Below, piece by piece: positions 11,709 to 23,412 of a stretch of 64,000 nucleotides of DNA (position 1 is its first letter; each line of letters opens with the position of its first letter). The stretch comes from Adineta steineri (Eukaryota; Rotifera; Eurotatoria; Adinetida; Adinetidae). The notes beneath the pieces are model-generated. The model did no database searches. It was not told where the DNA came from and worked only from the letters and a program-made list of their open reading frames with translations. The stretch spans positions 1 to 64,000 of the forward strand of contig CAJNOI010000237.1 of assembly GCA_905250115.1 (NCBI GenBank). The letters are read 5' to 3'. The position numbers and the translations under genes are program-made.

Positions 11709-13089
11709 TTTTCACTTTTAAGTATGAAAAGTAAGAAATTCAATGTATAAATCTAGAAGTAAATTTATTTTATTCACTATACAAATAATATTCAACATAC
11801 TTCTCATATGTAAAAAGTAAAATTGCTATATTCTCTCAATAGAACGTTTTTTCTTATACTACAAATTACATTTTATGATCATTTAAAAAAATTTTGATTA
11901 ATTTTTCTACAAGAATAGATTTATTATTATAAATTTTGTAATCGTTAGCAAAGTATAAACATTATTCATTTAAATATAAAATGAAATGTAACTATGCAAC
12001 TACAATTTGGTGTTATTCCAAAAAGCGCAAAAAAAGAATAGCTGACGATAATCAAAAAAGTTAACTTTACCCTTTTCATTCTCATCCACTCAATTGCTGA
12101 CCGGTCGTAGTATACTTTATGATGTGAAATATATGATTTATTTGTTTTCGTCTTATTTCAAACCGTGACCGAAGAAAGGAGAATAAGTCATGATATGGAT
12201 GAGTGGGTATATATATAAGAAAGGATCATAGAACGAAAAAAATATCATGTATTCGGTAGTGTGATGAAAGCGTTGGTAGTTTCTTTCATATTATGAGAAA
12301 TATCAAACATAATGGTTAAATGAAATAAATCACAACGATATAAATGTACTGTAAATCATTCCTCACGCTCTCAATATCAGAACATGTTAACAATAAATTT
12401 AGATGATAGGAATATATGAAATAGTAGGATTCATCGACTGTGATCTTCAAAAAAAAAATGAACCAGTTCTTATAAATCATATACATTAAGTCAAAAAATT
12501 CTCATAAGCATAATATTTCATAGAAGTTTCAATATCATAAGATAATGTTTTCTTTAACTAAACTTTTTGTAGTTAGATCACAACAAATATCGCTTTCATT
12601 CATTCTCATTCAAATCGACTCTTATTTCGAATCTAACTATTCACTAATAAGACCTTGCTTTCTAATATATGCCGTTTTTGCATTAAATTCAACCGGGGAA
12701 TAAATATTATGGATCTAAACAGAAAGAATTTGACCTAACAGATATTTGTAATAATTGTTAATTTTTTAAAATAAATCTTGCACAATAGAATATTTTATAC
12801 TAACAGGTTTTCTTTGGAAAGCGCTGATTTTGATATTTGATTAAGTAATCAACATCTGGCATTACTTTTCACAAAATCGATCTTGATAACGGAAGCGAGT
12901 TAAACATTTTTATCAATATATATTTTTTTTCTCTTTCAAATATTTTACACTAAATAGATTATTTTAGAGGACATGATTTTTCTAGTATTTTCACATTCTT
13001 ATTGAGAATAAATCTAATTGTTTTTAACGATCTTTTGTTTTATTCTTAATTATTATGAATTGAAAATTGTAGCTCTAAATAATTCCAGA
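11709..13089. other. Intergenic, no gene seen
   Basis: This AT-rich stretch separates the minus-strand reductase from the plus-strand CHIC-like gene and so contains both upstream regions. I found no conserved regulatory motif I could defend. Confidence 0.4.
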
Positions 13090-13991
13090 ATGACTGCTGT
13101 TTCTGTATTTCTAAACTCAATTTTTATACCAATTGTTCAAAGTAAGTAGAAATTTTCTGATTCATCGAAGCACTACTCTGAAAATATTTTAGTTGGCTTT
13201 ATGAAATTCAAATTTAATTCAACATATCGAAGTCAACTAAGTGGAATACTTAGTCCAGATGAATTTCAAGAATCAATGAAAAACATCAATCAGACACTCA
13301 TTTCAATGAATAATTTTAGGATGATTTCTCTTCTAACCTTTTTTTTGGGTCTAAAAGCTGCATTTATATGTATATCGATGTCTATAAATGGTCCATTTAA
13401 GATTGATGTATTATTTGGCTTTAGTATTGCTCTGTTCATCTTATCTTTAATATCACTTATTATTTTAATTTTTATTGTGCCTATCAGTCTCAAACGAATA
13501 CGTGAAGTAATTGCTAAAGAATCACTGAAATATTGTTCAAGATTACCAGCACCATGCGATTGGAGACTGGAGAATTGGAACCAAGGCAATTTACTATGTC
13601 CCAGTTATAAAATAACGTGCTATCGTGTAAGTATTATTTCTTCATTTTTTCTAAGAATAAATAATTACGAAATTTTATTTGAAATCTTTATCTTTTCTAG
13701 TTAGTGATTGTTACTGATCGTTTTATGATTGAAGAGGATGCAATGCATCATTCTGAACAAGTCGTTCCAGTATCAATAACATTGTTTCAACATCAAGATA
13801 ATTCTTCGCCTCCTCCATATTCTCATGAAGACATTCCAATATCAGAATCATTGTTTCAGCAACACGATGATTCTTCACCCCCACCATATTCTGATCAACT
13901 TTCAAGATTCTGCTCTCAATGTAATGTAACACGATCAGATCTGACAATTAAATTTTGTTCATTATGTGGACATTCGTTCGATAAATATTGA
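13090..13991 (+). CDS. CHIC/ERF4-like membrane protein with PPPY motifs and zinc ribbon
   Basis: Three exons (13090-13141, 13193-13626, 13701-13991) join in phases 1 and 0, giving 258 aa. Residues about 24-60 (YRSQLSGILSPDEFQESMKN) resemble the ERF4/Golgin-A7/CHIC family signature. Two hydrophobic segments follow (about 61-80 and 90-113), then a domain ending in CDWRLENW and LVIVTDRF, as in CHIC proteins. Family members act as palmitoylation cofactors or Golgi/vesicle proteins. The C-terminus is unusual: two near-repeats ending SSPPPYS (PPxY, potential WW-domain ligands of Nedd4-type ligases), then a CxxC...CxxC zinc ribbon (FCSQC...FCSLCG). The family assignment is my pattern match and moderately sure; the motifs are directly visible. 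Confidence 0.6.
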
Positions 13992-14782
13992 AGATGAACC
14001 TCTAAAAGTTTCATACGAAATCTATATCTTTTTACTGTAGAAGATTTTTCATACAGCGAATAAGCACTGTTGTTTCTTATACTCTGCACAACAACATCTA
14101 ATGATTTACTTGAATAAAAATGTGAACACTTGTTAATTCAGAATTATTTTATCTGAATATTCACTTTGAGTTGTTTATCTTGGACGTTATGAAACAAACA
14201 TAAACAAAGAAACATGCATCAGTGCGTCAGACAGATCTTGTGCACTCTTATCCAATTTATTGTATGTATGACCGATTAGATTTTCTTTAAGATGCAACAG
14301 ATTATGGATGTGAATGTAGAATAGTGCTCCTTCTTTCCTACTCACACCCACACCCATTTATATCCATTATAATTCATTAGCTTCTCATAGCTTTTTCACA
14401 ATGATTCGATATTGTTATGATTGTTAATGGTTTTAAGTAATTTTAAATAATTTTCCATAATAGAAATTGACTTGTTCTCTTTTGTCTGAAATATTAATTC
14501 ATCGTATGATAATACAAAACTCAAAATTTTTTACTCTATAATAACAAACAAAATTATTATAAAATCAATATTTTTTTCTGGTTTACTTGATTATGATTTA
14601 TAGTTTCGACATATAACCATAGAATCACTGGATTAGAAAGTATATATCCAAAAATCGTTGTTTTATAAGAAAAAAAATAAAGTAGAATCAAAAAAATAAA
14701 TTATTTTCGAATAATTCTCACAAAAAAAGTTTAATTAAGATAATTATTTTATTTTCAATGCACTTTTCACTAAATTTCAAAA
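13992..14782. other. Convergent intergenic region
   Basis: No coding exon was seen between the 3' ends of two convergent genes. At 14301-14358 there is a CACACCCACACCC tract preceded by a weak GTGAATG-type inverted arm, one member of the dispersed CCCACA hairpin family. Confidence 0.45.
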
Positions 14783-17723
14783 TCAATCATAATTATCTTC
14801 TGCATAACTTGATTTAAAAATACTCATAATAATACTGGGTACCAATGGTTCATTATGAGGATGAGTAGCAACTAAACCAATTTTACCTTGTGCAACATCA
14901 GTCGAATAAGCCATTTGAAGTTTATCACCAACTTTAATTTCAACAGCAGATTGACAGATTAATACACTCGTATCTTTATTTATTGATTGAATTGTATTTG
15001 AACTAGGTATATCATTTCCATTTAGTTTCATCCATAAATGAAGATCACCAATACCATTATTATCTTCACTTGCAACTTGAACAGCAGCAATAACAAAATA
15101 AGTTCCTGATTCTCTAAATTTAATAATTCCATTTTTATTTTTAATACGTTGTAAACCATCATCCATATCAATTTCAATTCCTTTCGATTTTTTACAACCC
15201 CATTGTGATTTTGAACTTGATAATTGTGCATATGGAATTGCATCACCTTGATGACGTAATCGAAATGTTGATACTATAATACTTGGTACAGCTGGTTCAT
15301 TCTTTGGTTGTGAAGCAATTACACCTAATTTTTTATTTGTAGATGAAAATGCAATTTGAACTTTATCATTTGATTTAAGTTTAGTAATTGTTTGACTAAT
15401 TAATACTGAAGTACTACCACTACGAATAGTTTGAATTGTATTACTATTTGGCATATCTTTATCATTATGTTTCGTCCATAAATGAACTTCACCTGATGCA
15501 TCACTATCAATTTCACTACCAACTTGAGCACAAACAATAATAAAATAAATACCTTCTTCATTATATTCAATATTTCCATTATGTTTAGTATGTGTTGTAT
15601 TAATTTTATTATTTGCACTGAAACTATCAAATGTAATAACCTCAGAATTTGAATTTCCCAATTGTGTTTTTGTACTAAATAATTCAGCATATGGAATTGT
15701 ATTAATACCATCACTAATTTGTATAATTGTTGTTATAATACTTGGTACAATTGGTTCATATTCTGGTTCTGTTGCAATTAAACCTAAAGATGTACATTTG
15801 TTTATTGTTGAAACTGAATATAAAAGTGCAAGTGTTTGATCAGTTGAAATTTGAAAAACTGATGAATAAACAAGAACTGATGTAGTTCCACGATTAATTG
15901 TTTGAATACTATTGGAATTTTGTTCATTTTTACCATCTTTTTCCGTCCAAATATGAACTTCTCCTTTACCATTTCTATTTGGACTACCAATTTGTGCAGC
16001 AAACATTGAAAAATAAATACCAGTTTTTTGAGTTTGTAATGTTCCATTATTAAATGTTGTATATTCATTTAATCCATCAATACTATTATATGTTACTACT
16101 TTTCCTTTAGATCCACCCAATTGATTTTTCGAATTTGATCCTTGAAAATATGCAACATTATCAATAATGTGTCCACTAGATTTTTTTGTTGTCGATTCAC
16201 TATTTATTAATAATAAAGAGAAGAAAGAAGCAAAGATCAATAAAATCTTACGATTCAGTTGTTGTCTTTGAGTTTTGTGTTGTTGTTGATGTTGTTTTTG
16301 TTTTATAAGCTAAAATATAATAAAAAAATAATTTGATTATATAATAATTTTTATTGAGACTAAATCATGAGCAATAATTACTTTGTGGTCGTCGTGTAGG
16401 TCGTGGACGTTGACGTGGAGGATATCGACGTCGAGGTGATCGTGATTTTTCATCACTTTCATATTGATTTGAAGAATCTTGATTATTATTATATTCTTCT
16501 TTATCATCTTCACTTTTCTCTTCTGATCCAAACATTTCATCAGTATTAATAGTAACTTCATCATATTTTGGTACTGATAATGATTCATAATTAGTACGAT
16601 AACCATCCATAAAACCACCTGTACGAGAATTTATTCTTGGAATATTTGAACCTTTTACTATTAAATAAGAAATAAATAATTACAAATATTTAAATCAAAA
16701 AAATAAAACAAACAAGATTCTGATCGAAAGTATGTTGACATATCCATATCTGATTTTAGTTGTATACCGGTATTTGATAAACTAACATGACCTGATTTAA
16801 TTAATTCTGCAATTGAAAAACGTTTTCCATGTTTATCAGTTAATGCTGGTAAAACATAAATTAAGGCTACATAAATAAATAAATTTATTATTTATAAATG
16901 AATGAATATAAATATTAACTTGAACTTCTTTTCGAATAAATTATTGTTTGTTTATTGTATCGATCAGCAAATATTGGCATCCGTGGCATTAAACTAATAA
17001 ATGGACCTTTTAAAGCTAAAAAATAAAATAAAGAAAATTGAATTTTTTATTATAAAAAAAAATATTTTTTTACGAAAATGTCGACGATTATATCTTGCAA
17101 CAGGAATAGTAAGTTTTTCAAATGATCGTCGATAAAACGAATTAGGTGATTGACGAAAATAAATATGCATTTGACCAACAATTTCAGGATAATCAGAATC
17201 CTATTTTATCAAATTAAAAAACAAAAATATTTGTTTTATTAAATAAAATAAAAATATTTACATCATCATTTGAATATGATCGTAATTGAGGAATTTGTTC
17301 ATTTTCATCTTCATCATAAAATAAAAATATCGATTTCAATAAGATTAAAGAGAATATTTAAGACTTCACGAGACTATTTTAAAAATGAAGTGAGAATCTA
17401 CCTTGATTTTCGTTAAGATGTGTTTTATTTGTATTCGATGTATTATAATGAATATATCCAATGATACCAACACTAATAATACAAATCATTAATATTATAA
17501 TACTTATATTTCGAATTGGTTTTGAGGGAAATGTTCGTTTCCGCGATGATCTATTAACGTAATATAATAGAAAAAAAGAATTTTATTAAAATAAATCAAT
17601 GATAATTATTTACTGTTGTAATGGTTGATGCTCTTTTTCAAGTTTTCGATATATCGGTTGACGCTGTTGACCATCCATTATCATATCTTCATCAGTCGCC
17701 GTAGGAGTATACTTAGTCTTCAT
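14783..17723 (-). CDS. Type II membrane protein with three C1q/TNF-like repeats
   Basis: I assembled nine exons: 17723-17614, 17550-17402, 17308-17262, 17200-17074, 17015-16920, 16866-16714, 16657-16382, 16309-16252 and 16199-14783. All eight junctions are GT-AG and phase-consistent, giving 810 aa. There is a cytoplasmic tail of about 50 residues ending in basic residues, one TM helix (about 52-72), an unrecognised ectodomain (about 100-250), an acidic then Arg/Pro-rich then Thr-rich stalk, and from about residue 340 three repeats of about 155 residues. Each repeat has GTYFxxxAxQVGS, LWxxxNGKDxxNSN and EPxVPSI signatures typical of C1q/TNF-like jelly rolls. A hydrophobic stretch just before the repeats mimics a signal peptide but is better read as a 52-nt intron (GTAAGA...AATAG). 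A ligand or adhesion role is inferred. Paralogue: 21181-22647. Confidence 0.65.
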
Positions 17724-18894
17724 TTTAGACGTTAAATCTTATGTAAAAATATATAGGACTTATCTGAATATGGAAATAATTAACATATATACTTAAGTGA
17801 TTGTTAGAATGAAAAGAAAACGACACTTATGCGTGCGATTCCTATGGACAAAGTCATTTTTGCGGTATTCACATATAAAAATATGAGTGTAAGCTAGAAG
17901 TTCAAGTTTTGTGCCTCCACCCTCACAATGAGACTGTCATCACAGACGAGTACTCATAATTAAAAATATCTGAGTTTACATATTGAGAATTTTCGTCATC
18001 TTCTTCTACCTGCAAGCCTCAGAAACCAGAGTTAAAGCTCAACAACAGGCTAAATAGTGATCAGGCATCGTGATCAAAATTCAAAAATTGAGTTTTTTTA
18101 GTAATCGTAGTGAATATATGAGTTCCATATTTTAGCCCCAAATAGGGTGCGCTGACAACCTTTTAAAAAAAATTTGCGAGTAACTGTCGACGCGGAAAAC
18201 TGAATTTTTTACTGAATATCATCAGTACATAATGAGGTTAGTATGGTATTTCATAGTATAAAGCATTAGACATGGTTTCGTTACTAGAGACATGAGGAAC
18301 CAACTGTGGTCTCGAACCCTATCGCAGTAGCTGAAACCAAAAACTAAAGCTTTACTAGGGCTGTGACCAAAACCAGAGCCATTGGAAAAAACAGCTGCCG
18401 GGTCTGTACCGAGGCCAAGAACATCCTAGACTCGAGAATGATGAAAAACGAGATGCTGGGGCTAGGCCAAGATCGGAACCAGAAAAACCTGGTCACCCAC
18501 ATCTCTATTCGTGACTTTTAATATGTGACTTAAGCCTGAACTATATCGATTTGGTGTATATTTATAAGCAAGAAACAGAATGTTTTTATCGATCTCGTAA
18601 AATTGCAAGTCTATTCTAGATTATTCAGGGATATAAATGATATCTAGCGACGATGAGTTTATGTTGAATTTGATCTAAATTAATTATTTAATTTAACTTA
18701 TAGTTAAAAATTTGAAATGTATTCTAACTCATAAGTCCCTTATCTCATGTTCGATCATTAAGATGACTGAATTATTTCTCTGGAATTTCGTAAGAATTTG
18801 GTAGAAATTATACAGTTTAACAATTTCTAACTACTGAAGAATGTATCCTTTTTTGGAAATTAACCAGAACTTTAATTAAAGTCTAAACATAAAT
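17724..18894. other. Intergenic, upstream of the membrane C1q-like gene
   Basis: No coding exon was seen. The part at 18250-18510 is GC-richer, with repeated GACCAAAACCAGAGCC-like and AGGCCAAGA words, which suggests an old repeat of unknown class. Confidence 0.35.
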
Positions 18895-20393
18895 AATGAA
18901 ACTTACTGCAAAGGATTATTTTGAGTACAAATGAAAAAAGGACATCGAATGTTTACTTGTAATAAAAAGTACGCTTATCTTACTTGAGAATAAGAAAATA
19001 AAAAAGAGAGTTCTTGATATTTTATGACAAAAAGTTCACTTTTAAATAGGAACTCGCGAAGGGTCGTTTAATAGCTGTAATAGATAAGGAGAAGAAAAGT
19101 ACCTTCAAGTGAAATTAATGATGATGCAGAAAAGTACATATTTCGTCATATAATATTACTTTTATGTAATATTATCGTTCTGCAGTGTTTTTTCTTTGTC
19201 ATTGTTGTTATTATCTTTTGTATGTGTATATAGTCACTTATTTTCTTATTTTAAAACAAAAGTTGAAAAACAACATTTTTATGCAGGGCTGGGCGAGTCA
19301 GGCCATTTACCCCTTAGTCAAACAATCCTAACTATCAGGTTCTGATCCGGATTTTATCGGAATCCGGCAAAATCCGTTACAATCCAACAGGATTCGGTCA
19401 GATTTTCGACGGATTCTGTAGAGTCCGCAGGTTAGAATCCTTTAGGTAGGAATCCGGTGAAATTTCGGAGTGTTCTGGTCGGGCGTGATTTGCCCCGGAT
19501 CGAGTCGAGTCCGGGTCGTTCTCAAATGGCTTTGAGTCTAGTCGATGGTCGGTGAGCGTGTGGGTACTGGTGTGCGTCTGCTACCTTAACTCACACCCAC
19601 CCTCAAGATGGTTTATAAAACTGTGATGAGATTTTTTGTTACAAAATAAGTAACATAAATTGTGTCGACGGCGTTAAAACTGCATTTAACTTTGTTTCCT
19701 AAGTACATCTCGAAAAGAATATTAATTTTCGAGATATAACTCGATTATTGAAAAGGAGGAGTTAAGACCAATACAATGTATTTGTCTTTTCTTTAAAAGA
19801 CAGATCAATCTGTATAATATAGAATTAATCAATTTATTTTACATCATAGAGAGTGAATGTGGGTGTTAAGCAGAGGCAGTATCCATACTCACATCCACAC
19901 CTACACCCTTACACCCATCCTCATCGTCTCCCTTCCCGCTTAACTTCGAATCATGTGATACTCTAAAGATTTATTTTGGTTATTGTGAAGAAAATGAAAG
20001 AATAATCAATGTATACAAACTGTGTTAGTAGTTTTCAAGGGCCATTATGTCAACAATCACAAACCTGCAGCGCTTGAAGTGAGAAGAGAGTTGGGTACAT
20101 ACATATAGAAAAGATAATAACACATGCAAATAATATCATATGATGAAATATGTACTTTTCTGCATCATCATTAATTTCACTTGAAGGTACTTTTCTTCTC
20201 CTTATCTATTACAGCTATTAAACGACCCTTCGCGAGTTCCTATTTAAAAGTGAACTTTTTGTCATAAAATATCAAGAACTCTCTTTTTTATTTTCTTATT
20301 CTCAAGTAAGATAAGCGTACTTTTTATTACAAGTAAACATTCGATGTCCTTTTTTCATTTGTACTCAAAATAATCCTTTGCAGTAAGTTTCAT
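18895..20393. mobile_element. Element with about 255-bp near-perfect terminal inverted repeats
   Basis: The left arm, about 18895-19160, reappears in reverse complement at about 20133-20393, almost identical over about 250 bp; for example TCGCGAAGGGTCG in the left arm pairs with CGACCCTTCGCGA in the right. Mismatches appear only toward the inner end. The 1-kb interior has no transposase but includes a GGGCTGGGCGAGTC block, AATCCGG-rich repeats and two CCCACA-type tracts. I could not find a target duplication at the outer edges. It may be a foldback-type transposon or a recent inverted duplication. The near-identity of the arms implies youth or gene conversion. Confidence 0.7.
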
Positions 20394-20695
20394 TTTTACT
20401 TGGATTCGTGTGTTCTAACTTCTTTTCTTCATAAAAACGTACAGTATAAAAATTTTGATTGATATAAGAGGACGCATCTTTCATTAATTAGCAATCTTTG
20501 CGCCGTAAAATTCGTAACGAATTCTTACAAGATTCCGTAGAAATGAGCTCGATCATTGTTAAACTTTAATGTGAGACAGGAAATCGACGAATATAAATGT
20601 AGTTATTTCATCTTTTCCAAAGTATCTTATCTGAAAAGGGCTTCTTCGGGTACCAGAAGACATATTTTATCGATAAAAATATAACCCATCTTGAT

Positions 20696-20747
20696 GGTGT
20701 GAGTGTGGGTATTATATATTGATATTGTATCCACACCCACACCCCTG
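20696..20747. repeat. CCCACA-armed short hairpin element
   Basis: A GGTGTGAGTGTGGGTATTAT arm and a later GTATCCACACCCACACCCC arm can pair around an AT-rich loop. The arms consist of CCCACA/TGTGGG-like hexamers. Members of the same layout are seen at 14301-14358, 19851-19920, 20996-21048, 23269-23320, 26028-26076 and 32041-32090. Confidence 0.55.
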
Positions 20748-20985
20748 ATAGGCCCTGATGCTCCCCGGAAACCGAAATGAGCCTTGGGGTTCCTAGTAAA
20801 CCCTGATAGACTTGAGTACATCCTGGTGAACCCCAATAGGCCCTAGTAAACCTTGGTAGGCCTTATAGACTCTAGTAAACCCTGGTGAACCATGATAGAC
20901 TTTGATTAATCTTGGTAGGCCCTGGCTATCCTGGAAAATCTTGGTTAACCTTCGTGAACTCTGGGATGTCCTGAGGACTCTGACA
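20745..20985. repeat. Degenerate short-unit minisatellite (CCTGGTAGAC-like)
   Basis: Words such as CCCTGATAGG, CCTGGTGAAC, CCTAGTAAAC and CTTGGTAGGC recur every 12-13 bp for about 240 bp. Open frames across it on the minus strand are repeat artefacts. Confidence 0.6.
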
Positions 20986-21180
20986 GACCGTCTTGAGGGT
21001 GGATGTGGATGTGATTGTTCTTTAATTTCTACACGCACATCCTCTCCTACAGCGACACTCTCATTCATGTAAAGCATATTTTATGTTTTGATTTTGTTTT
21101 TTAGATAATTCATCTTAACGTAACTATTTCGTGAGGAAATTTTTAAAAAAAAAACAATTATCAGTACGTCACTGACTAAC

Positions 21181-22647
21181 ATGAAAAAACAACACCAAAT
21201 ATTAAGCATAATATTGGTAATATTTGTCCTTAGCAACGAGTTATTGATCACTGAAGGTAATGACAAAATAATCGATAACGTTGCATACTTTCAAGGATCG
21301 AGTTCAAAGAGCCAATTAAGTGGATCAAAAGGAAAAGTGATCACATACAATAGTAATGATGGATCGCATGATTTTACTGCCTTCTACAATGGCACGTTTG
21401 TAACTCAAAAGGCCGGTGTTTATCTCGCAATGTTCGGTGCTCAAATTGGTAGTCCACGTAGAAACGGTAAAGGACAAATTGATATATGGATGCGACAAGA
21501 TGGTAAGAATGTGCCTGACTCAAATGGTATACAATCAGTCGATCATGGAAGTACATCGGTTTTTATTTATGCAGCACTTTTTCAGGCCCCTGCCAATTAT
21601 AAATTTGAAATAGTTTACTCATCCCACGTAGACGAAGAATGTACCCGTATCGGCTTGACTGCTACTCAGCCAGAAAAGGAACCCTTAGTTCCCAGTGTTA
21701 TACTCACCATTATCCAGCTCAGCGACGGTACTAACACAATTCCTTATGCACAACTATTCAGCACGGGAACTCAATTGGGTAACTCGGATCCAGAGGTAGT
21801 TATACTCGATGGTGTTAGTGCAGCCAATAGAATAGATATAGCAACGACTGAAGATCATGGAACCATCAAGTATAGTGAAGCAGGTGTTTATTTTATGTTA
21901 GCAAGTGCCGAGGTTGAAAGTACTGAAGGTACTCATGCACCGGGTGAAGTTCATTTATGGATGCGACTCAATGGAAAAGACATACCTAACAGTGACACAA
22001 TTCAAACTATCCACAATGGTAGTGCAGCAATTCTAATCTGTCAGACAGTTACTAAACTTGAAACTAACGATAAAGTTCAGTTGATGTTCTCAACTACAAA
22101 TAAGGAACTGGGTATAACTGTCTTGAAGCCGAAGAGCGAGCCGACAGTCGTTGGTATGCAGTTTTCAACATTTCGATTGTCGAACGACGAAAACCTAATT
22201 GCATATGCACAGCTGTCTAGTTCACAATCGCAATGGGGCTGTATATCTTCGAAGACAGTTAAACTTGATAACAATGATGGTTCACATCATATCAAAAATA
22301 ATAATGGTATCATGGAGTTCGAAGAGCCAGGAACTTACTTTGTGATGGCTTCTGCTCAAGTTGGAAGTGATAATGAAGATGGTATTGGTGATGTACACTT
22401 GTGGATGAAGCTAAATGGAAAGGATATGGCAAATTCGAATACCATTCAAACGGTAAATAAAGATACTTCCGTCTTAATTTGTCAAACTGCCATCGTAATC
22501 AAAGCTGGCGATAAACTCCAAATGGTATTTTCTGCAGATGTATCAGAAGGTACACTCGGCTTAGTTGCCTCCAAACCGCGTAAGGAGTCAGCTGTACCCA
22601 GTATGATCCTGAGTGTTTTCAAATCAAGCTATTTAAAACACGATTAA
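21181..22647 (+). CDS. Secreted protein with three C1q/TNF-like repeats
   Basis: This is a single-exon gene of 488 aa. An N-terminal signal peptide (MKKQHQILSIILVIFVLSNE) leads straight into three repeats of about 155 residues, colinear with the C-terminal half of the membrane paralogue at 14783-17723; they share DNVAYFQGS, GDVHLWMKLNGKDM and SVFKSSY blocks. Each repeat has the GxYFxxASAQVGS-type strand and an EPxVPSxIL end, fitting a C1q/TNF-like jelly-roll fold that usually trimerises. The tail, TM helix and stalk of the paralogue are absent and there are no introns in the coding part. Its codons use more G/C than the paralogue's, so the pair is not very recent. An extracellular lectin-like or immune role is plausible but inferred. 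Confidence 0.75.
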   Translation: MKKQHQILSIILVIFVLSNELLITEGNDKIIDNVAYFQGSSSKSQLSGSKGKVITYNSNDGSHDFTAFYNGTFVTQKAGVYLAMFGAQIGSPRRNGKGQIDIWMRQDGKNVPDSNGIQSVDHGSTSVFIYAALFQAPANYKFEIVYSSHVDEECTRIGLTATQPEKEPLVPSVILTIIQLSDGTNTIPYAQLFSTGTQLGNSDPEVVILDGVSAANRIDIATTEDHGTIKYSEAGVYFMLASAEVESTEGTHAPGEVHLWMRLNGKDIPNSDTIQTIHNGSAAILICQTVTKLETNDKVQLMFSTTNKELGITVLKPKSEPTVVGMQFSTFRLSNDENLIAYAQLSSSQSQWGCISSKTVKLDNNDGSHHIKNNNGIMEFEEPGTYFVMASAQVGSDNEDGIGDVHLWMKLNGKDMANSNTIQTVNKDTSVLICQTAIVIKAGDKLQMVFSADVSEGTLGLVASKPRKESAVPSMILSVFKSSYLKHD

Positions 22648-23412
22648 ACATGATTCGAAACTTAGTGACAAGTTCATCGGAAAGAAAAAAATTATCATAA
22701 CTTCATTTTTATACAATGTCTTTTTTTGTAACAAAAATTTTAAAATTATTTACTCCTTTTGATTATACTATTTTTTTAAAGAATAAAATCACTTGCTTTT
22801 TCATAAAAAAAGACAGTCATATATATTTGTATGAATTCAACAAAGTCTAAATATATTCATTTAGAGAAATATCTTAAATTCATATTTGAAAAGATTAGTT
22901 GCTAACAGTATTTCGATTGAAACAATTGTTACAATCAAGATTTTTTCATAAATACTATGGCACAGATATACAACAATACACTTAATTTTTTATCGAAGAC
23001 AATCTTCATTGTTGCAATGATTCGAAAAAGAACAATTGTCATTACATACATATTAGAATGGATCCAAACTATTTAAAAAAGTTGTTTAATTATCAGTGAT
23101 AACTGTTACCTTGTGTTAATTTTGATGATATTATGAGTAAAAAACTAAGACTCAGAAGGTTAATAAATAATAGCATGAAAATAGATCACTGAACTTCAGT
23201 AAAAAGTTCGTATTTTTGAATTAAAATAATACTCATGACCATTTCTGTCTGAAATAGACAATGGTCATGGATGCGGATGTGGGTATTATGTATCAATACT
23301 GTATACTCACCCACACCCTAATTACATAAATGGATGTATTTTCTTTTTATAATTGAAATATTATTATACAAAAATTAAATAGCATTTTCATTAGTTTTTT
23401 TTGACTATCAAC
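22648..23412. other. Intergenic with one CCCACA hairpin
   Basis: No gene was seen. Position 23269-23320 holds a GGATGTGGGTATTAT ... CACCCACACCC hairpin-like member of the dispersed family. Confidence 0.45.
23269..23320. repeat. CCCACA-armed short hairpin element
   Basis: The arms GGATGTGGGTATTATGTAT and ATACTCACCCACACCC are imperfectly complementary around a short AT-rich loop. The layout matches the copy at 20696-20747, including the GTGGGTATTAT word. Confidence 0.55.

Noticed and set aside
16200..16251. Signal peptide for the triple-repeat exon (LLIFASFFSLLLIN)
   Set aside because: No in-frame ATG precedes it, and it has donor, pyrimidine tract and acceptor of a 52-nt intron.
16365..16618. 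Separate small minus-strand gene ending SNYCS and stop
   Set aside because: The frame continues upstream by splicing and has a GTAATT donor just before the stop; the longer nine-exon model explains the missing start of the downstream repeats.
20627..21077. Minus-strand frames rich in GFTR and similar words
   Set aside because: They are translations of a degenerate 12-13-bp minisatellite.
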